From an uncultured bacterium (GTDB lineage Bacteria > Cyanobacteriota > Vampirovibrionia > Gastranaerophilales > Gastranaerophilaceae): DNA of 64,000 nt. The stretch covers positions 1 through 64,000 of the forward strand of contig CASGEL010000010.1 of assembly GCA_949300485.1 (NCBI GenBank). The letters run 5' to 3'. Positions 34,892 to 44,977 of the stretch are shown here, piece by piece (position 1 is the stretch's first letter; each line of letters starts with the position of its first letter). Made by a program: the position numbers and the translations under genes. The notes below the pieces were generated by a model. That model was not told where the DNA came from. It ran no database searches and worked only from the letters and a program-made list of their open reading frames with translations.

Positions 34892-35425
34892 TTAATACTC
34901 TATACCTTGTCGTGCCATTACACCCATATCAAAGTAGTGTTTAACAGGCTTCATCTCTGTAACAAGATGAGCTAGAGCAATCAATTCCGGGTGTGCATAA
35001 CGACCGGTCAAAACTATCTCCAAATTCTCAGGTTTATTCAGTAACGTATTTTTTACATCACTGACCTTTATCATATTCATTGATGTACAAATATTTATTT
35101 CGTCCAATATGATTAATTGATATTTACCTGAATTGATTGCTTCTTTTGCAAATTCCCAACCTTTTTTAGCTTCTTTATAATCTTCTAAACAAACATTATG
35201 CGAATAACAAACTCTGTCCATCCCAAATTGTACAACTTCTAAGTTATCTTTAAATTTTGAAGATGATGCAATTTCTCCATATGTAGTAGCGCCGTCACCT
35301 TTTGTAAACTGGATTATTAAAACTTTCCAATCATGACCCAAAGCTCTCATTGCCAAACCTAACGCAGCTGTTGTTTTCCCTTTACCATCTCCTGTATAGA
35401 TTTGAATATATCCATGCTCTAACAC
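34892..35425 (-). CDS. cobO: Cob(I)yrinic acid a,c-diamide adenosyltransferase
   Basis: Adds the adenosyl ligand to corrinoids (CobA/CobO/BtuR family). The P-loop GDGKGKTT lies near the N-terminus, followed by LGLAMRALGH, IIQFTKG, ILDEINI and VLTGRYAHPELI. I choose GTG 35425 as start, because GGAGG lies 9 bases upstream and the product LEHGYIQIYTGDGKGKTT then matches the family. No other cobalamin genes are nearby, so it probably acts in corrinoid salvage. About 177 residues. Confidence 0.92.
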   Translation of the reverse strand: MLEHGYIQIYTGDGKGKTTAALGLAMRALGHDWKVLIIQFTKGDGATTYGEIASSSKFKDNLEVVQFGMDRVCYSHNVCLEDYKEAKKGWEFAKEAINSGKYQLIILDEINICTSMNMIKVSDVKNTLLNKPENLEIVLTGRYAHPELIALAHLVTEMKPVKHYFDMGVMARQGIEY

Positions 35426-35835
35426 TGCTACTAACCTCCAAAAATACACTTTTACCGCCTACTATAATAATAAACCACATTTGAACAAACCTTAATCGTT
35501 CAAAAGATTGAAAATTATAATAGGGAAATTTTCTATCTCCAAAATCTCATTCCCGATTTGTATATTTATAATAGAATAAATTTTTACTTTTGACTAATGA
35601 TTTATCATCTGCATGCCAAAGTTTTTACAATTATTTTTGACTAATTTTAAAAACCGGCAGTTTGTAATACTTTCAGACTAATTCTTGTATAAGAAAAAAT
35701 TTACAATAAAATTGTTAACGAAAATTCAAAAACTATTGCAAAACTTCAAACAAGTCTTCAATCGTGCATTTCACAAAAAGGATTTATTTATGAAGAAAAT
35801 TAACATAACAGTAATAACTAAAAATCAATACGAAA
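35426..35835. other. Gene-free AT-rich stretch
   Basis: No credible gene is present. One tiny plus-strand frame (35790-35852, 20 codons starting MKKINITVITKN) has AAAGGA upstream but overlaps the end of the TPR gene on the other strand. I see no clear hairpin; the cobO promoter should lie near 35450-35520. Confidence 0.35.
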
Positions 35836-37605
35836 TTAAGATAATTTTCTAATCATTGCCTGAGCTTCTTCGCATTCGGGAAAAGTTTCAACAATCTTTT
35901 CCGCATATTTTAAAGCTTCATCCGTATTACCAAGTTTTTCATAACATTTGGCAAGATTTAATAATACATTTACGTTCAACGGAACCTTTTCAAGCATATT
36001 TTCAAAGATAATTCTTGCTTGCTCATAATTTCCAAGCTCAAAATAACATAATCCTAACAAATTCTGCACATCCGGCATCTTTTCTAATTCATAAGCTTTA
36101 ACCAGATACATTTTAGCAGTTTCATAATCCCCTGCAAGATGAAAAATTCGTCCTGCAATAAACAACAAAAATGCCGAATCTGAACACTTCTTCAAAACTT
36201 TTTCAATCTGTTCTTTTGCAATATCAATTTGCTTCAAATGAGTTTTATTCAATGCTGAAAAAGCTAATCCGTTTGGATTTTCAGGATCAATATCAATTGC
36301 TCTTTGATACAGCTCATCCGCTTTTTCAAAATCAGAAATTGAATGAAAATAATTAGCATACTCCAAAACTATTGAATAATTATTTGGATCACATTTATAT
36401 GCCTGTGTGAATTCATCCTTTGCATAATCAAATAATCGTTTATTTAAATATATTACCCCCAAATCCTTATGCGCAGGGGCAAATTCAGGATTAAGACGAC
36501 ATACTTTTTTCAATATTTGTTCTGCTCTATCAGTATCACCTGTCTTAACACATAATATGGCCAATTCATAATACAATTGATAAGATGTAGAACCTTGTTT
36601 GATTAGTTTTTCATAGATATCTTTAGCATTTGATAATTGACCTGTAGAAATATATATCCCTGCAAGTTTTTTTAAAATATTTGAAGCTTTAGGGGTCAAT
36701 ACAACAAGCTGTTTTAATAAAGAAATTGCAATTTCATACTCGCCTACAGCCTGATAGCAGCAAGCTAAATTGTATTTATAATTAGTTTTTTGAGGATAAG
36801 CAGAAGCTAAATACTTATAATGCTCAATCGCTTCATGAATTTTACCGGCTTTAACTTCAGATAAAGCCCAGGCGACAATATAACTATCTTCATCCGGCTC
36901 GCATTCATGTGCCTTTTCAAAATATTCACAAGCTTCAGCATGTTTGTTTTTCAGCTGCAGAATAGATGCCATATTAAAATATGTCAAAGAATCGGTATCA
37001 TCAATTTCTAATGCTCTTTTGTACGTTTCAAAAGCTTTATCCAAATCACCTATTGTTAGATAAGATGTACCTAAGTTATTATACAATTGAAGATTATCAG
37101 GATTTAACTCAATAGCCTTCTCTATATATTTGACACTTTCTTCAAACTTCTTCCCTGCCATACATGCTGTTCCGAGAATATAATATACAGCATAATCATC
37201 TTTAGTATACTCTAAAGCTTTTTCTGCGGTTTCTACAGCCTTATCATATTCTTCTGTTTTTATATAAACAATAGCCAAACTTTTGTATGCATCAATATAC
37301 TCCGGTCGAAGTTCTAAAACAGTTAAATATGCATGCTTGGCCTCTACTAATTCATTTAAATTATCATAACAGCATCCAAGATAATAGCAGCACAAAGCAT
37401 CATCCTGACGGTATTTTAGAACCTCTTCCAGGATATTTCTAGCACTATGATAATTTTCCAGATTAACTTCACATAAAGCCATCAGCCTTTGTGCATCCAA
37501 GTCTTTAGCATCCTTTTCTATAATTTCAGCAATTAAACCCTTTGCTTCATCATATTTTGATGAATCTATCAATTCATAAATTTTATCAATTTCTTTATCT
37601 TCCAT
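35836..37605 (-). CDS. Large TPR-repeat protein
   Basis: 589 residues made almost wholly of tetratricopeptide repeats, about 16 units with typical forms such as AVETAEKALEYTKDDYAVYY, SVKYIEKAIELNPDNLQLYN and AFETYKRALEIDDTDSLTYF. No signal peptide or membrane segment, so it is a cytoplasmic interaction scaffold of unknown partner. It has a near-consensus promoter with 9 bases between the -10 box and the ATG and no ribosome site. Confidence 0.88.
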   Translation of the reverse strand: MEDKEIDKIYELIDSSKYDEAKGLIAEIIEKDAKDLDAQRLMALCEVNLENYHSARNILEEVLKYRQDDALCCYYLGCCYDNLNELVEAKHAYLTVLELRPEYIDAYKSLAIVYIKTEEYDKAVETAEKALEYTKDDYAVYYILGTACMAGKKFEESVKYIEKAIELNPDNLQLYNNLGTSYLTIGDLDKAFETYKRALEIDDTDSLTYFNMASILQLKNKHAEACEYFEKAHECEPDEDSYIVAWALSEVKAGKIHEAIEHYKYLASAYPQKTNYKYNLACCYQAVGEYEIAISLLKQLVVLTPKASNILKKLAGIYISTGQLSNAKDIYEKLIKQGSTSYQLYYELAILCVKTGDTDRAEQILKKVCRLNPEFAPAHKDLGVIYLNKRLFDYAKDEFTQAYKCDPNNYSIVLEYANYFHSISDFEKADELYQRAIDIDPENPNGLAFSALNKTHLKQIDIAKEQIEKVLKKCSDSAFLLFIAGRIFHLAGDYETAKMYLVKAYELEKMPDVQNLLGLCYFELGNYEQARIIFENMLEKVPLNVNVLLNLAKCYEKLGNTDEALKYAEKIVETFPECEEAQAMIRKLS

Positions 37606-37614
37606 AGCAGAAAT

Positions 37615-37643
37615 ATTATACCACAGGGGTAAAGCATTGACAA
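37615..37643 (-). promoter_or_regulatory. Promoter of the large TPR gene
   Basis: TTGTCA (37643-37638), 17 bases, and TATAAT (37620-37615) with TGG extension. The predicted +1 leaves a leader of only 2-3 bases before the ATG at 37605. Confidence 0.65.
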
Positions 37644-37683
37644 TTTAATAAACTATACAGAAAAGTTTTTTTACTTTTTATAT

Positions 37684-38490
37684 TTATTTAAAATTATTTA
37701 TTCGATATTTTAAAGCAAATTTTACAAGCTTATTAACGATATCCTGAGATAAATAAGATAAAATTTGAGCAAACTTTGCATCCTTGCCTATTGTATAAGA
37801 AGATTTCGGAGATTTACAATATGCAACCTTTTTAACAAATTCAGCAACCTTAGAAACATTTAAACCCTTATCGGTATTTTTTAATGCATTTAATTTCAAA
37901 AATTCTAATTCTTTTTGATATTCTATACATTCTTCTAACTGCGGAATATTTGCTTCTACAGATTTCTTCCAAATAGGTGTTGCAATAACACCGGGCTTTA
38001 TAGAAATTACCTTTATATTCTTATGATTTTCAAGAGCCAGAGCATTAAAAAATATATCTAAAGCTCTTTTTGAAGCACAATATGGACTTATAAAAGGGAA
38101 ATTTCCAAAACTTGCCATTGAACTAATATTTATAATCCTGCCATTTTCTAACAACGGTAAAAGTTTTTGAGTGAACTCTATATGCGAAAACGTATTAACT
38201 TCAAATTGCTCTCGCAACCTGTCTGTATCTAACACCTCAACAGGACCTGCCACTACACATCCTGCAACATTTATCAAAATGTCTATTTTTTCAACTTTTG
38301 ATTTTATATGCTCTGCAGCTTCGTATATTGATTTTCTATCTTTCATATCAATATAAAAGTAAGTAACATTTGGCCGTTCGTGAATTAAATCATGATTTCT
38401 GTAACCGGCAAAAACATTGTTTTCAACTGCTAACAGTTCAGTCAAAGCCTTACCGATACCTGAAGTTGCACCTGTTATAACTATATTCAT
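37684..38490 (-). CDS. Short-chain dehydrogenase/reductase
   Basis: NAD(P)-dependent oxidoreductase of the classical SDR type. The cofactor loop ITGATSGIGKAL is at the N-terminus, followed by NVAG, the catalytic Ser in ISSMASFG and YxxxK as YCASK. I take ATG 38490 as start, because an extended -10 ends 7 bases before it; the upstream ATG at 38496 falls inside the space between the -10 box and the expected transcription start. The product is 268 residues. Substrate unknown. Confidence 0.85.
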   Translation of the reverse strand: MNIVITGATSGIGKALTELLAVENNVFAGYRNHDLIHERPNVTYFYIDMKDRKSIYEAAEHIKSKVEKIDILINVAGCVVAGPVEVLDTDRLREQFEVNTFSHIEFTQKLLPLLENGRIINISSMASFGNFPFISPYCASKRALDIFFNALALENHKNIKVISIKPGVIATPIWKKSVEANIPQLEECIEYQKELEFLKLNALKNTDKGLNVSKVAEFVKKVAYCKSPKSSYTIGKDAKFAQILSYLSQDIVNKLVKFALKYRINNFK

Positions 38491-38497
38491 TTTCATA

Positions 38498-38506
38498 ATT
38501 ATATCA
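38498..38506 (-). promoter_or_regulatory. Extended -10 promoter of the SDR gene
   Basis: TG-A-TATAAT (38506-38498) lies 7 bases before the ATG at 38490. The -35 region is poor. Confidence 0.5.
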
Positions 38507-38553
38507 CATTACCGTTTGGCAAAACATTCGATAATTTTCTACTATTCACTCTC

Positions 38554-39771
38554 TTACATACCCATATAAGATGCGAACAAAGGTAAGTAAAGAGCTGCTG
38601 CCAAAACTAATACGATAGAACCGATAACAATCAACATGATAGGCTCAATCATCTTTGTCATAATATCGATAATCGTATCTAACTGTTTATCAATATAATT
38701 AGTTGCCTGACCTAACATATCACCCAAACGACCTGATTGTTCACCTGTTGCAATCATAAACAAAATCATTTTAGGCATTGTTCTTGTTGCTCGCAATGCA
38801 GCTGACAAATGCTGACCCTGTTGAACTCTGACAGTAGCTTCCTCTACTCTTGTTTCCAAAGTATGATTAGTTAAGGTCATATTTGACAAATATAAACATT
38901 CCAAAATAGGAACACCAGCATCATATGCAACCTGCATTACCGCAATAAAGTTTGCAAAGTTTGAATACTGAATTAAATCAGTTAATACCGGAATTTTTAA
39001 TACAATATCATCAATTTTCCACTTACTAGGCTTCCATCTGAATAAGAAACTGATAAATGCTGAAATAGCAAAAAATCCAATCGGAATACCATACCAGTTC
39101 TTTTTAAGGAACAGACCCATTTCCATCAAAACTCTTGTAATCCAAGGTAATTGCATACCCATTGAATCAAACATTTCTTTAAATACCGGGAATACAAATA
39201 CCAACATGACAATTACGATAAACACAGCCAATAAAATTACGAATACCGGATACATTAATGTACCAATAACCTTACTTCTGATTGCTGACTGCTTATTAAG
39301 CAATTCTAATAAACGGTCTAAAGTTTTTTCCAATTCACCGGAATCTTCACCGGCTCTAACCAGACCGATATAAACTTGACCGAATTGTTCAGGATATTTA
39401 GCAACAGTACCTGCGAATGTACCGCCGTTCATAATCTGACGTCTTAGTTCAGTAGCAACCTGACGGATTTTTAATTTTGCCGCATCATTTTCAATGAACA
39501 GTAAAGATTCAATAATAGGAATACCAGCTGCAGACAAGATTTGAAGAGTAGATGTAAAATCTATCTGATCATGCAAACCCAATTTAGGCATTCTGCCAGT
39601 GGGCTTCTTTTTTTCTTCTTTTTTAACACCTTGTTCTTCTTGAATATTAGTCGGAGTAAAACCTAAAGCCCTGACCGCAGCCCTGGCTTCTCGCATATCA
39701 TCCGCTTCAACTTTACCTTTTACTATTTCATTTGTACCGTCTTTTAATGCTGTATAATTAAAAATTGTCAT
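38554..39771 (-). CDS. pilC: Type IV pilus / type II secretion inner-membrane platform protein
   Basis: GspF/PilC family polytopic protein on which the assembly ATPase acts. A leading domain of about 65 residues (FNYTALKDGTNEIVKGKVEA) is followed by two repeats of the T2SSF domain with helices near 165-195, 215-235 and 370-400, and the repeat signature TLQILSAAGIPIIESL and MQVAYDAGVPILECLYL. The 405 residues fit. It is the last gene of the operon from 44718, starting 7 bases after gspE. Confidence 0.93.
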   Translation of the reverse strand: MTIFNYTALKDGTNEIVKGKVEADDMREARAAVRALGFTPTNIQEEQGVKKEEKKKPTGRMPKLGLHDQIDFTSTLQILSAAGIPIIESLLFIENDAAKLKIRQVATELRRQIMNGGTFAGTVAKYPEQFGQVYIGLVRAGEDSGELEKTLDRLLELLNKQSAIRSKVIGTLMYPVFVILLAVFIVIVMLVFVFPVFKEMFDSMGMQLPWITRVLMEMGLFLKKNWYGIPIGFFAISAFISFLFRWKPSKWKIDDIVLKIPVLTDLIQYSNFANFIAVMQVAYDAGVPILECLYLSNMTLTNHTLETRVEEATVRVQQGQHLSAALRATRTMPKMILFMIATGEQSGRLGDMLGQATNYIDKQLDTIIDIMTKMIEPIMLIVIGSIVLVLAAALYLPLFASYMGM

Positions 39772-39778
39772 ACTTCAC

Positions 39779-41863
39779 CTATTCACCTGCCATACCTAAG
39801 ACTCTGACAAATTCTTCGACCGACGTTTCCCCATTTATAATATGATTTAAACAAGATCTTTGTAATGTAGTCATGCCATTATTAACTGCACTTTCCTCAA
39901 TTTCCAAATCATGCGCACCTTGTGCAATAAGTTTTTTAATTTCCTTTGTAATCTGCATGATTTCATAAACGCCCAAACGGCCTTTATAACCTTGGAATCC
40001 GCATTTGTTACAACCTTTCGCTCTATATATAGGAGTTTTAATTAATTTTTCGATTTCTTCAGGATCAGTTGTAAGCATTGCTGCTTCTTCTCTTGTCGGA
40101 TAGTATTCTTCCTTACAATCATCACAAAGTTTTCTGACCAAACGTTGTGCAATAACACCGGATAATGTTGAAGATACCAAATAATCTTTCGCACCCATTT
40201 CAATTAAACGAGTAACTGTGGCAGCTGCAGAGTTTGTGTGGACTGTACTTAATACCAAGTGACCTGTTAATGCTGCGGAAATAGCAATTTCTAGAGTTTC
40301 GTAGTCACGAATTTCACCGACCAAAATAATATCAGGGTCTTGACGTAAAATAGCACGCATACATGATGCAAATGTAATACCCGCTTTAGCATTAATTTGC
40401 GACTGGTTGATACCCTCCAACTTAATTTCTATCGGATCCTCAATTGTTGTAATATTAACAGACTCATCATTTAAACTCTTTAATACGGAATATAATGTTG
40501 TTGTTTTACCAGAACCTGTAGGACCTGATGTTAAAATAATACCGTTTGGACAAGATACCATTTGTTTAACTTTTTGAACATCTCTTTCATTCGCACCAAC
40601 TAATTTAATTTCCTTATCATTTGAAGCCAATGAAACCGCAGGTGCCAAGATACGGATACAAACCTTTTCCTTACCAGAAACTGGAAGAGTATTAATACGG
40701 AAGTCATAAGAACAATCTTTATAAGAAATAGAGAATGTACCATCCTGAGGTCGTCTATTTTCTGCAATATTCATCCTTGCCATAACTTTAAAACGAGCAA
40801 TAACAGAAGTTTCAACCTTCTGTGGTACATCCAAAACTTTCTGTAACATACCGTCTTTTCTGTAACGAACAATATATCCGTTTAGACGAGGCTCAATGTG
40901 AATATCTGAAACTTTATTATCAATACCATTTGTAATAATTTGGTTTACAAATTTAGCAACTGAACCTGTTGAATCTTGAAGTTCAGCATCAACTTGTTCC
41001 CATAATGTAGCCTCTTCCTCTGAATCAAGAGTCTCGGTCTTAATCTGTTCAATAATTTCATCTGTTTGCTTTTTCTGTAATGAGAAGAATGTATTTAATG
41101 AGTTTTGAAACTCATAATGAGTCATCAATAACTGTTTAGGATTTTGACCAGTTAAATAGATGATCTCTTTCATTACATCCATTTTTATAGGCTTAACAAC
41201 ACCTAAAATAAGAGTTTTTCCATCAGATGAAATAGGAATTACCGAATTTGCCCTAATAAAATCTTCAGGTAAAATATTAACAAATTTCTTTTGATCAACT
41301 AACTGATCTGTAGATACTAAATCGTACCCTGTCTGATCATGCAAAACAGCTTTTAATTGATCTAATGAAACTAACCCCATTTCAAACAAAGTTGAACCAA
41401 TAGGAACATTTTTTCTTTTTGAAGCAGCCAATGCTTTCATTAAATCAACTTCTGAAATAATGCCCTTTGCCAGCAACATTTCACCTAATTTTCCATGCTG
41501 CTGGTTGCCTTTATCTGGAGAAGATGATGAATTGGAAGAAGCTGCAGATGCTGAAGCATTTAGATTTACTTCAGAAGAAACTTCAGGAGTTGGTACAGAA
41601 ATTGTGCCTTCAGGTAAAAAATCACCTAACAATTCCGCTAAATCATCTTCACCCACTAACATAAATTTTATAGACTGCTGAAAAGTCTTTTTTAAAATTC
41701 CATTAATTTCATCTTTATTAGAATTTTTAGAAACAGCTACAAAGAGAAAATCATTTTTTATACTGATAGGGACAAAATGATATTGACCCATCAGGCTCTT
41801 GTCAACACTATTAAGTATATTTTTATCTATGCTGTTTTTTAATCTTAATATTAATGCGTTCAT
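39779..41863 (-). CDS. pilB: Type IV pilus / type II secretion assembly ATPase (PilB/GspE)
   Basis: Hexameric ATPase that drives pilus or pseudopilus extension. The N-terminal part (124-250) is an MshEN-like domain; a low-complexity Ser/Ala linker lies at 100-122. Walker A is GPTGSGKT (447-454), the Asp box and Walker B are in ILVGEIRDYETLEIAI (513-528), the His box STVHTNSA (539-546), and four zinc Cys are at 580, 583, 618 and 621. The 694 residues are long mainly through the N-terminus. Third gene of the operon. Confidence 0.95.
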   Translation of the reverse strand: MNALILRLKNSIDKNILNSVDKSLMGQYHFVPISIKNDFLFVAVSKNSNKDEINGILKKTFQQSIKFMLVGEDDLAELLGDFLPEGTISVPTPEVSSEVNLNASASAASSNSSSSPDKGNQQHGKLGEMLLAKGIISEVDLMKALAASKRKNVPIGSTLFEMGLVSLDQLKAVLHDQTGYDLVSTDQLVDQKKFVNILPEDFIRANSVIPISSDGKTLILGVVKPIKMDVMKEIIYLTGQNPKQLLMTHYEFQNSLNTFFSLQKKQTDEIIEQIKTETLDSEEEATLWEQVDAELQDSTGSVAKFVNQIITNGIDNKVSDIHIEPRLNGYIVRYRKDGMLQKVLDVPQKVETSVIARFKVMARMNIAENRRPQDGTFSISYKDCSYDFRINTLPVSGKEKVCIRILAPAVSLASNDKEIKLVGANERDVQKVKQMVSCPNGIILTSGPTGSGKTTTLYSVLKSLNDESVNITTIEDPIEIKLEGINQSQINAKAGITFASCMRAILRQDPDIILVGEIRDYETLEIAISAALTGHLVLSTVHTNSAAATVTRLIEMGAKDYLVSSTLSGVIAQRLVRKLCDDCKEEYYPTREEAAMLTTDPEEIEKLIKTPIYRAKGCNKCGFQGYKGRLGVYEIMQITKEIKKLIAQGAHDLEIEESAVNNGMTTLQRSCLNHIINGETSVEEFVRVLGMAGE

Positions 41864-41936
41864 TTACTACTTTGTACTTTTCTTTTTTATGAGTTATAAC
41901 TGTTAATTTTAAAATTAGACTGCTAATTCATTAAAT

Positions 41937-43868
41937 CTATAACATATTGTCATTTGCAACTGCATCTTCAGTATCGATAACAATCTGTGGCGTCAGCATA
42001 ATAACCATCTCTTGGCGATTTTTTGTTGTATTTGTACTTCTAAAAAACATACCTATAACAGGTAAATCACCTAAGAACGGTATTTTAGTAACCTCTTTAG
42101 ACTCTTCTTCCTGGATCATACCACCTATTACAAGAGTTTCACCATCTTTAATGCGCACACCTTTTAAGTCAAGGTCACGTCTTTGTAACAAGGTAGCAGC
42201 AAGCTCTTGTTCACCAGTATCTGAAGTCTCGTACACTCTACTTGCAATAGTTTTATATTCAGGTTTAATATCCAAAGTCACATAACCGTCAGGACTAATA
42301 AACGGTGTAATTGTAACTTTAATACCATTATCATCTTTAATATCGTATTCTTTTTGAACTTGAGCACCAGTTGTTGAACCATTATCCAAATATTGAGTTG
42401 TTACTTTTGATACATAATCTGAAGATAAGTCAATAGTTGAAGGCTGCCCGCTAGTCAAAAGAACCTTCGGATTTGCAAGTAGTCGACCTTTATTATTTTC
42501 GATTAAATAATTAACCGAATAAACTAATTGAGGCGAATTGCTCCATTTTTGAACTTTACCTGATGTTTCATAATATCCGTCTTGCCCGTTTGTACCAGGG
42601 GTCCAAGATTCTTGATCTAAAGATTCAAAACCATGACCGGCAAAGAATACAGGATAAAAACTGTTTGTTGAAAAACCTTGTCCTCCGCCAGCGTTAAATG
42701 AGAAATTTTTACTTAAGAATTGCCAGGTATTATCAAAGGTCTTACTACCATCTTCTGATAATGTAACAATTTGGACTTCCAAATATGCCTGAGGAGTCTT
42801 TTTATCATTCGTAGCAATATAATCTCTGATCATTTCGACTTGGGAGTCAGAACCGCCAATAATTTGAATAGTACCTAATGTAGGGAAATAAGATACTGAC
42901 AGGTTCATAAACGGTAAGCTTTCCAAATCTCCGCTATTTGCAGAAGTAGAAGTAGAACATACCAATTGTCCACCACCTACAGAAATAGAGCCGCTGGCTC
43001 CTCCTCCGCCTGAAGAATCACCACCTTCATCAGATGCAAACCCGGTAGGAACTCCAGCTGCAAAACCAGAGGCTGAAGATCCACCTGCACCTCCACTCCC
43101 AGTAGCACCACCACTGCTAGCCCCACTAGAAATAGTTGATGGAATCATCGCAGAGCATATTAAGTTAGCCATTTCTGCAGGAGTTGTGTGATTAACTTTA
43201 AATGTTGTGATTCTAGGCTTCTTATCAAATTGTTCAACTACTCTTCTAACGACAGCAACATCATTTTGAGTACCCATAACAATCAATTCATTCGCAGCAG
43301 GGTTAACAGTTACCACAGGCTTGATAGAATAGCCCGGATTAACACCATTCTTCTTAAAAATATTAGTATTCAGAAATGATGCTAATGCTCCAGCATTAAC
43401 ATATTTTACAGGAATTAAAGTCATGTTTTTGCTAGCAGATAAAGATAGAGCAGCTTCATCAGTAGAAATAACCAAAGTATTGGCATCAATGTCGTAGAAC
43501 AATTTATTTGTAGTTACTACTAAATTTAAAGCTTCACGCAAAGGAATATCCACCAAGTCCATAGTTACAGTTCCTTCTACGCCAGTTGAGAAGATAATAT
43601 TCATACCTGCCTGATCTGCAAACATCCTTAATACCTGCTTCACATCAGCATCCCTCAAACTAAGATTAACAATAGAATCTCCATTCGGTATATTTACAGT
43701 AGGCTGAACATCAAAAGACGATATCTCAGCACCGGACCTTAAAGCTGGCTTACCAGTACCATATGCGGTATAGTCTTCCATTGCAAACGATGCAACCATT
43801 GAATTTGTTACCACGAAAGCTGATAACATAACACTTGCAATAATTTTTTCTCTAATCTTATTTTTCAT
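41937..43868 (-). CDS. pilQ: Secretin (PilQ/GspD family)
   Basis: Outer-membrane multimeric channel for pilus or secreted protein passage. A signal peptide (1-29) is followed by a STN/N0-like domain (about 60-125, LRDADVKQVLRMFADQAGMN), secretin N domains (150-225), an insertion rich in Gly/Ser (245-295), and the C-terminal secretin pore (500-625, with GVRIKDGETLVIGGMIQEEE and FLGDLPVIGMFF). The 643 residues suit PilQ/GspD. It is second in the operon, with an AGGAG site. Confidence 0.93.
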   Translation of the reverse strand: MKNKIREKIIASVMLSAFVVTNSMVASFAMEDYTAYGTGKPALRSGAEISSFDVQPTVNIPNGDSIVNLSLRDADVKQVLRMFADQAGMNIIFSTGVEGTVTMDLVDIPLREALNLVVTTNKLFYDIDANTLVISTDEAALSLSASKNMTLIPVKYVNAGALASFLNTNIFKKNGVNPGYSIKPVVTVNPAANELIVMGTQNDVAVVRRVVEQFDKKPRITTFKVNHTTPAEMANLICSAMIPSTISSGASSGGATGSGGAGGSSASGFAAGVPTGFASDEGGDSSGGGGASGSISVGGGQLVCSTSTSANSGDLESLPFMNLSVSYFPTLGTIQIIGGSDSQVEMIRDYIATNDKKTPQAYLEVQIVTLSEDGSKTFDNTWQFLSKNFSFNAGGGQGFSTNSFYPVFFAGHGFESLDQESWTPGTNGQDGYYETSGKVQKWSNSPQLVYSVNYLIENNKGRLLANPKVLLTSGQPSTIDLSSDYVSKVTTQYLDNGSTTGAQVQKEYDIKDDNGIKVTITPFISPDGYVTLDIKPEYKTIASRVYETSDTGEQELAATLLQRRDLDLKGVRIKDGETLVIGGMIQEEESKEVTKIPFLGDLPVIGMFFRSTNTTKNRQEMVIMLTPQIVIDTEDAVANDNML

Positions 43869-43893
43869 AACTGCTCCTGCTTATTATATTTTA

Positions 43894-44718
43894 TTAACCT
43901 TTTCTACCACCAAATCTGTTTTTCAAGTCATATAAATCGTTTTGAGTTTTGTCAAATTCATCTCTGGAGAACAACTCCCCAATACTAGCCGAATATACAT
44001 TTGAACCCAAACTTACGGTAATCCATGACGGATTAATTTCAATTACTTTATACTCTTGACCAATAATTTTATCGCCCTGTCGAACTAAATAGTCTTTATC
44101 ATCAACATTGATAATAGCCGAAGGATTCGTTTGATTATACATAATACCAACAACTTTTGTACGTGTAATTTTTGCTGCAGCAGCTGTAGCTGGTGCCAAA
44201 GTTGTAGGCGGTACCGGCAAATTAAAACTATAAGGGCTTATATCATCAGGTTGACGAATAACCGTATCTTTCAATTTTTCCAATTCGGCAATCTTTGAAT
44301 TATGCAAATTAGCTTCTTCTATAGCCGATCTGCGAGCTTCTTCGAATGCTGCAATTTCTCCGGATGGCATGAATGGATCAGAACGTCCAATGGATGCAAC
44401 ATCATATGACACCATTGAGCTTGCTTGATTAGCATCAACTTCAATATCAGCCTTTCCTTCTTCCGGCAATTTAACAGCTTCTTCATTAGCTGCAGGGGTT
44501 GTTTGAGGAGTCGCAGGACTTGCTGCAGGGGCTTCAGGAGCCGGAGTTGCAACATTATTTCCTCCGATATTTTGTAACATTCCACATCCGCCGGCAATAA
44601 TACCTACAGAAAAAATAACTGCCAAAAGTGAAAGTACCCACTTCCCTCGCTTGCTGAATGTACTATCAACCCAATTCTCATTCCTATAATAATTTGTGTT
44701 CACGTTATTCCCACCCAT
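43894..44718 (-). CDS. PilP/GspC-like inner-membrane lipoprotein-type component
   Basis: First gene of the operon, 274 residues. The N-terminus is cytoplasmic, a membrane helix lies at about 28-48 (LSLLAVIFSVGIIAGGCGML), followed by a Pro/Ala/Thr linker and a C-terminal beta domain (KVVGIMYNQTNPSAIINVDD, then YLVRQGDKIIGQEYKVIEIN) resembling the PilP/GspC homology region that binds the secretin. A TATATA box lies 9 bases before the ATG and no ribosome site is seen. PilM, PilN and PilO are not nearby. Confidence 0.72.
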   Translation of the reverse strand: MGGNNVNTNYYRNENWVDSTFSKRGKWVLSLLAVIFSVGIIAGGCGMLQNIGGNNVATPAPEAPAASPATPQTTPAANEEAVKLPEEGKADIEVDANQASSMVSYDVASIGRSDPFMPSGEIAAFEEARRSAIEEANLHNSKIAELEKLKDTVIRQPDDISPYSFNLPVPPTTLAPATAAAAKITRTKVVGIMYNQTNPSAIINVDDKDYLVRQGDKIIGQEYKVIEINPSWITVSLGSNVYSASIGELFSRDEFDKTQNDLYDLKNRFGGRKG

Positions 44719-44977
44719 CTAGTTTGTTATATAACAACAATATTATATTAAAGCTCTTCAATTTGTGTATCAGTTATTTAATGTATTTCATAAAATAATA
44801 ACTGTCTACCTTATATGATGATACCATAATCTCTGTTTTAAGGCAAAAATATATATATTATGATAAAAAATAAACAAAAAACGGCAAAAATATTGATTTT
44901 ATTAGGGTTTTAATTGTTTATATTTTGTAACAGTTCTAAAATTTATAAAAAAGTTCAATCCATTGATTTAAATCAAA

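Noticed and set aside
35790-35852. 20-codon plus-strand frame with AAAGGA upstream
   Set aside because: Very short and overlaps the end of the TPR gene; kept only as a note in the gene-free stretch.
41460-41681. 73-residue plus-strand frame inside pilB
   Set aside because: Antisense of the Ser/Ala linker of the ATPase gene; no independent signal.
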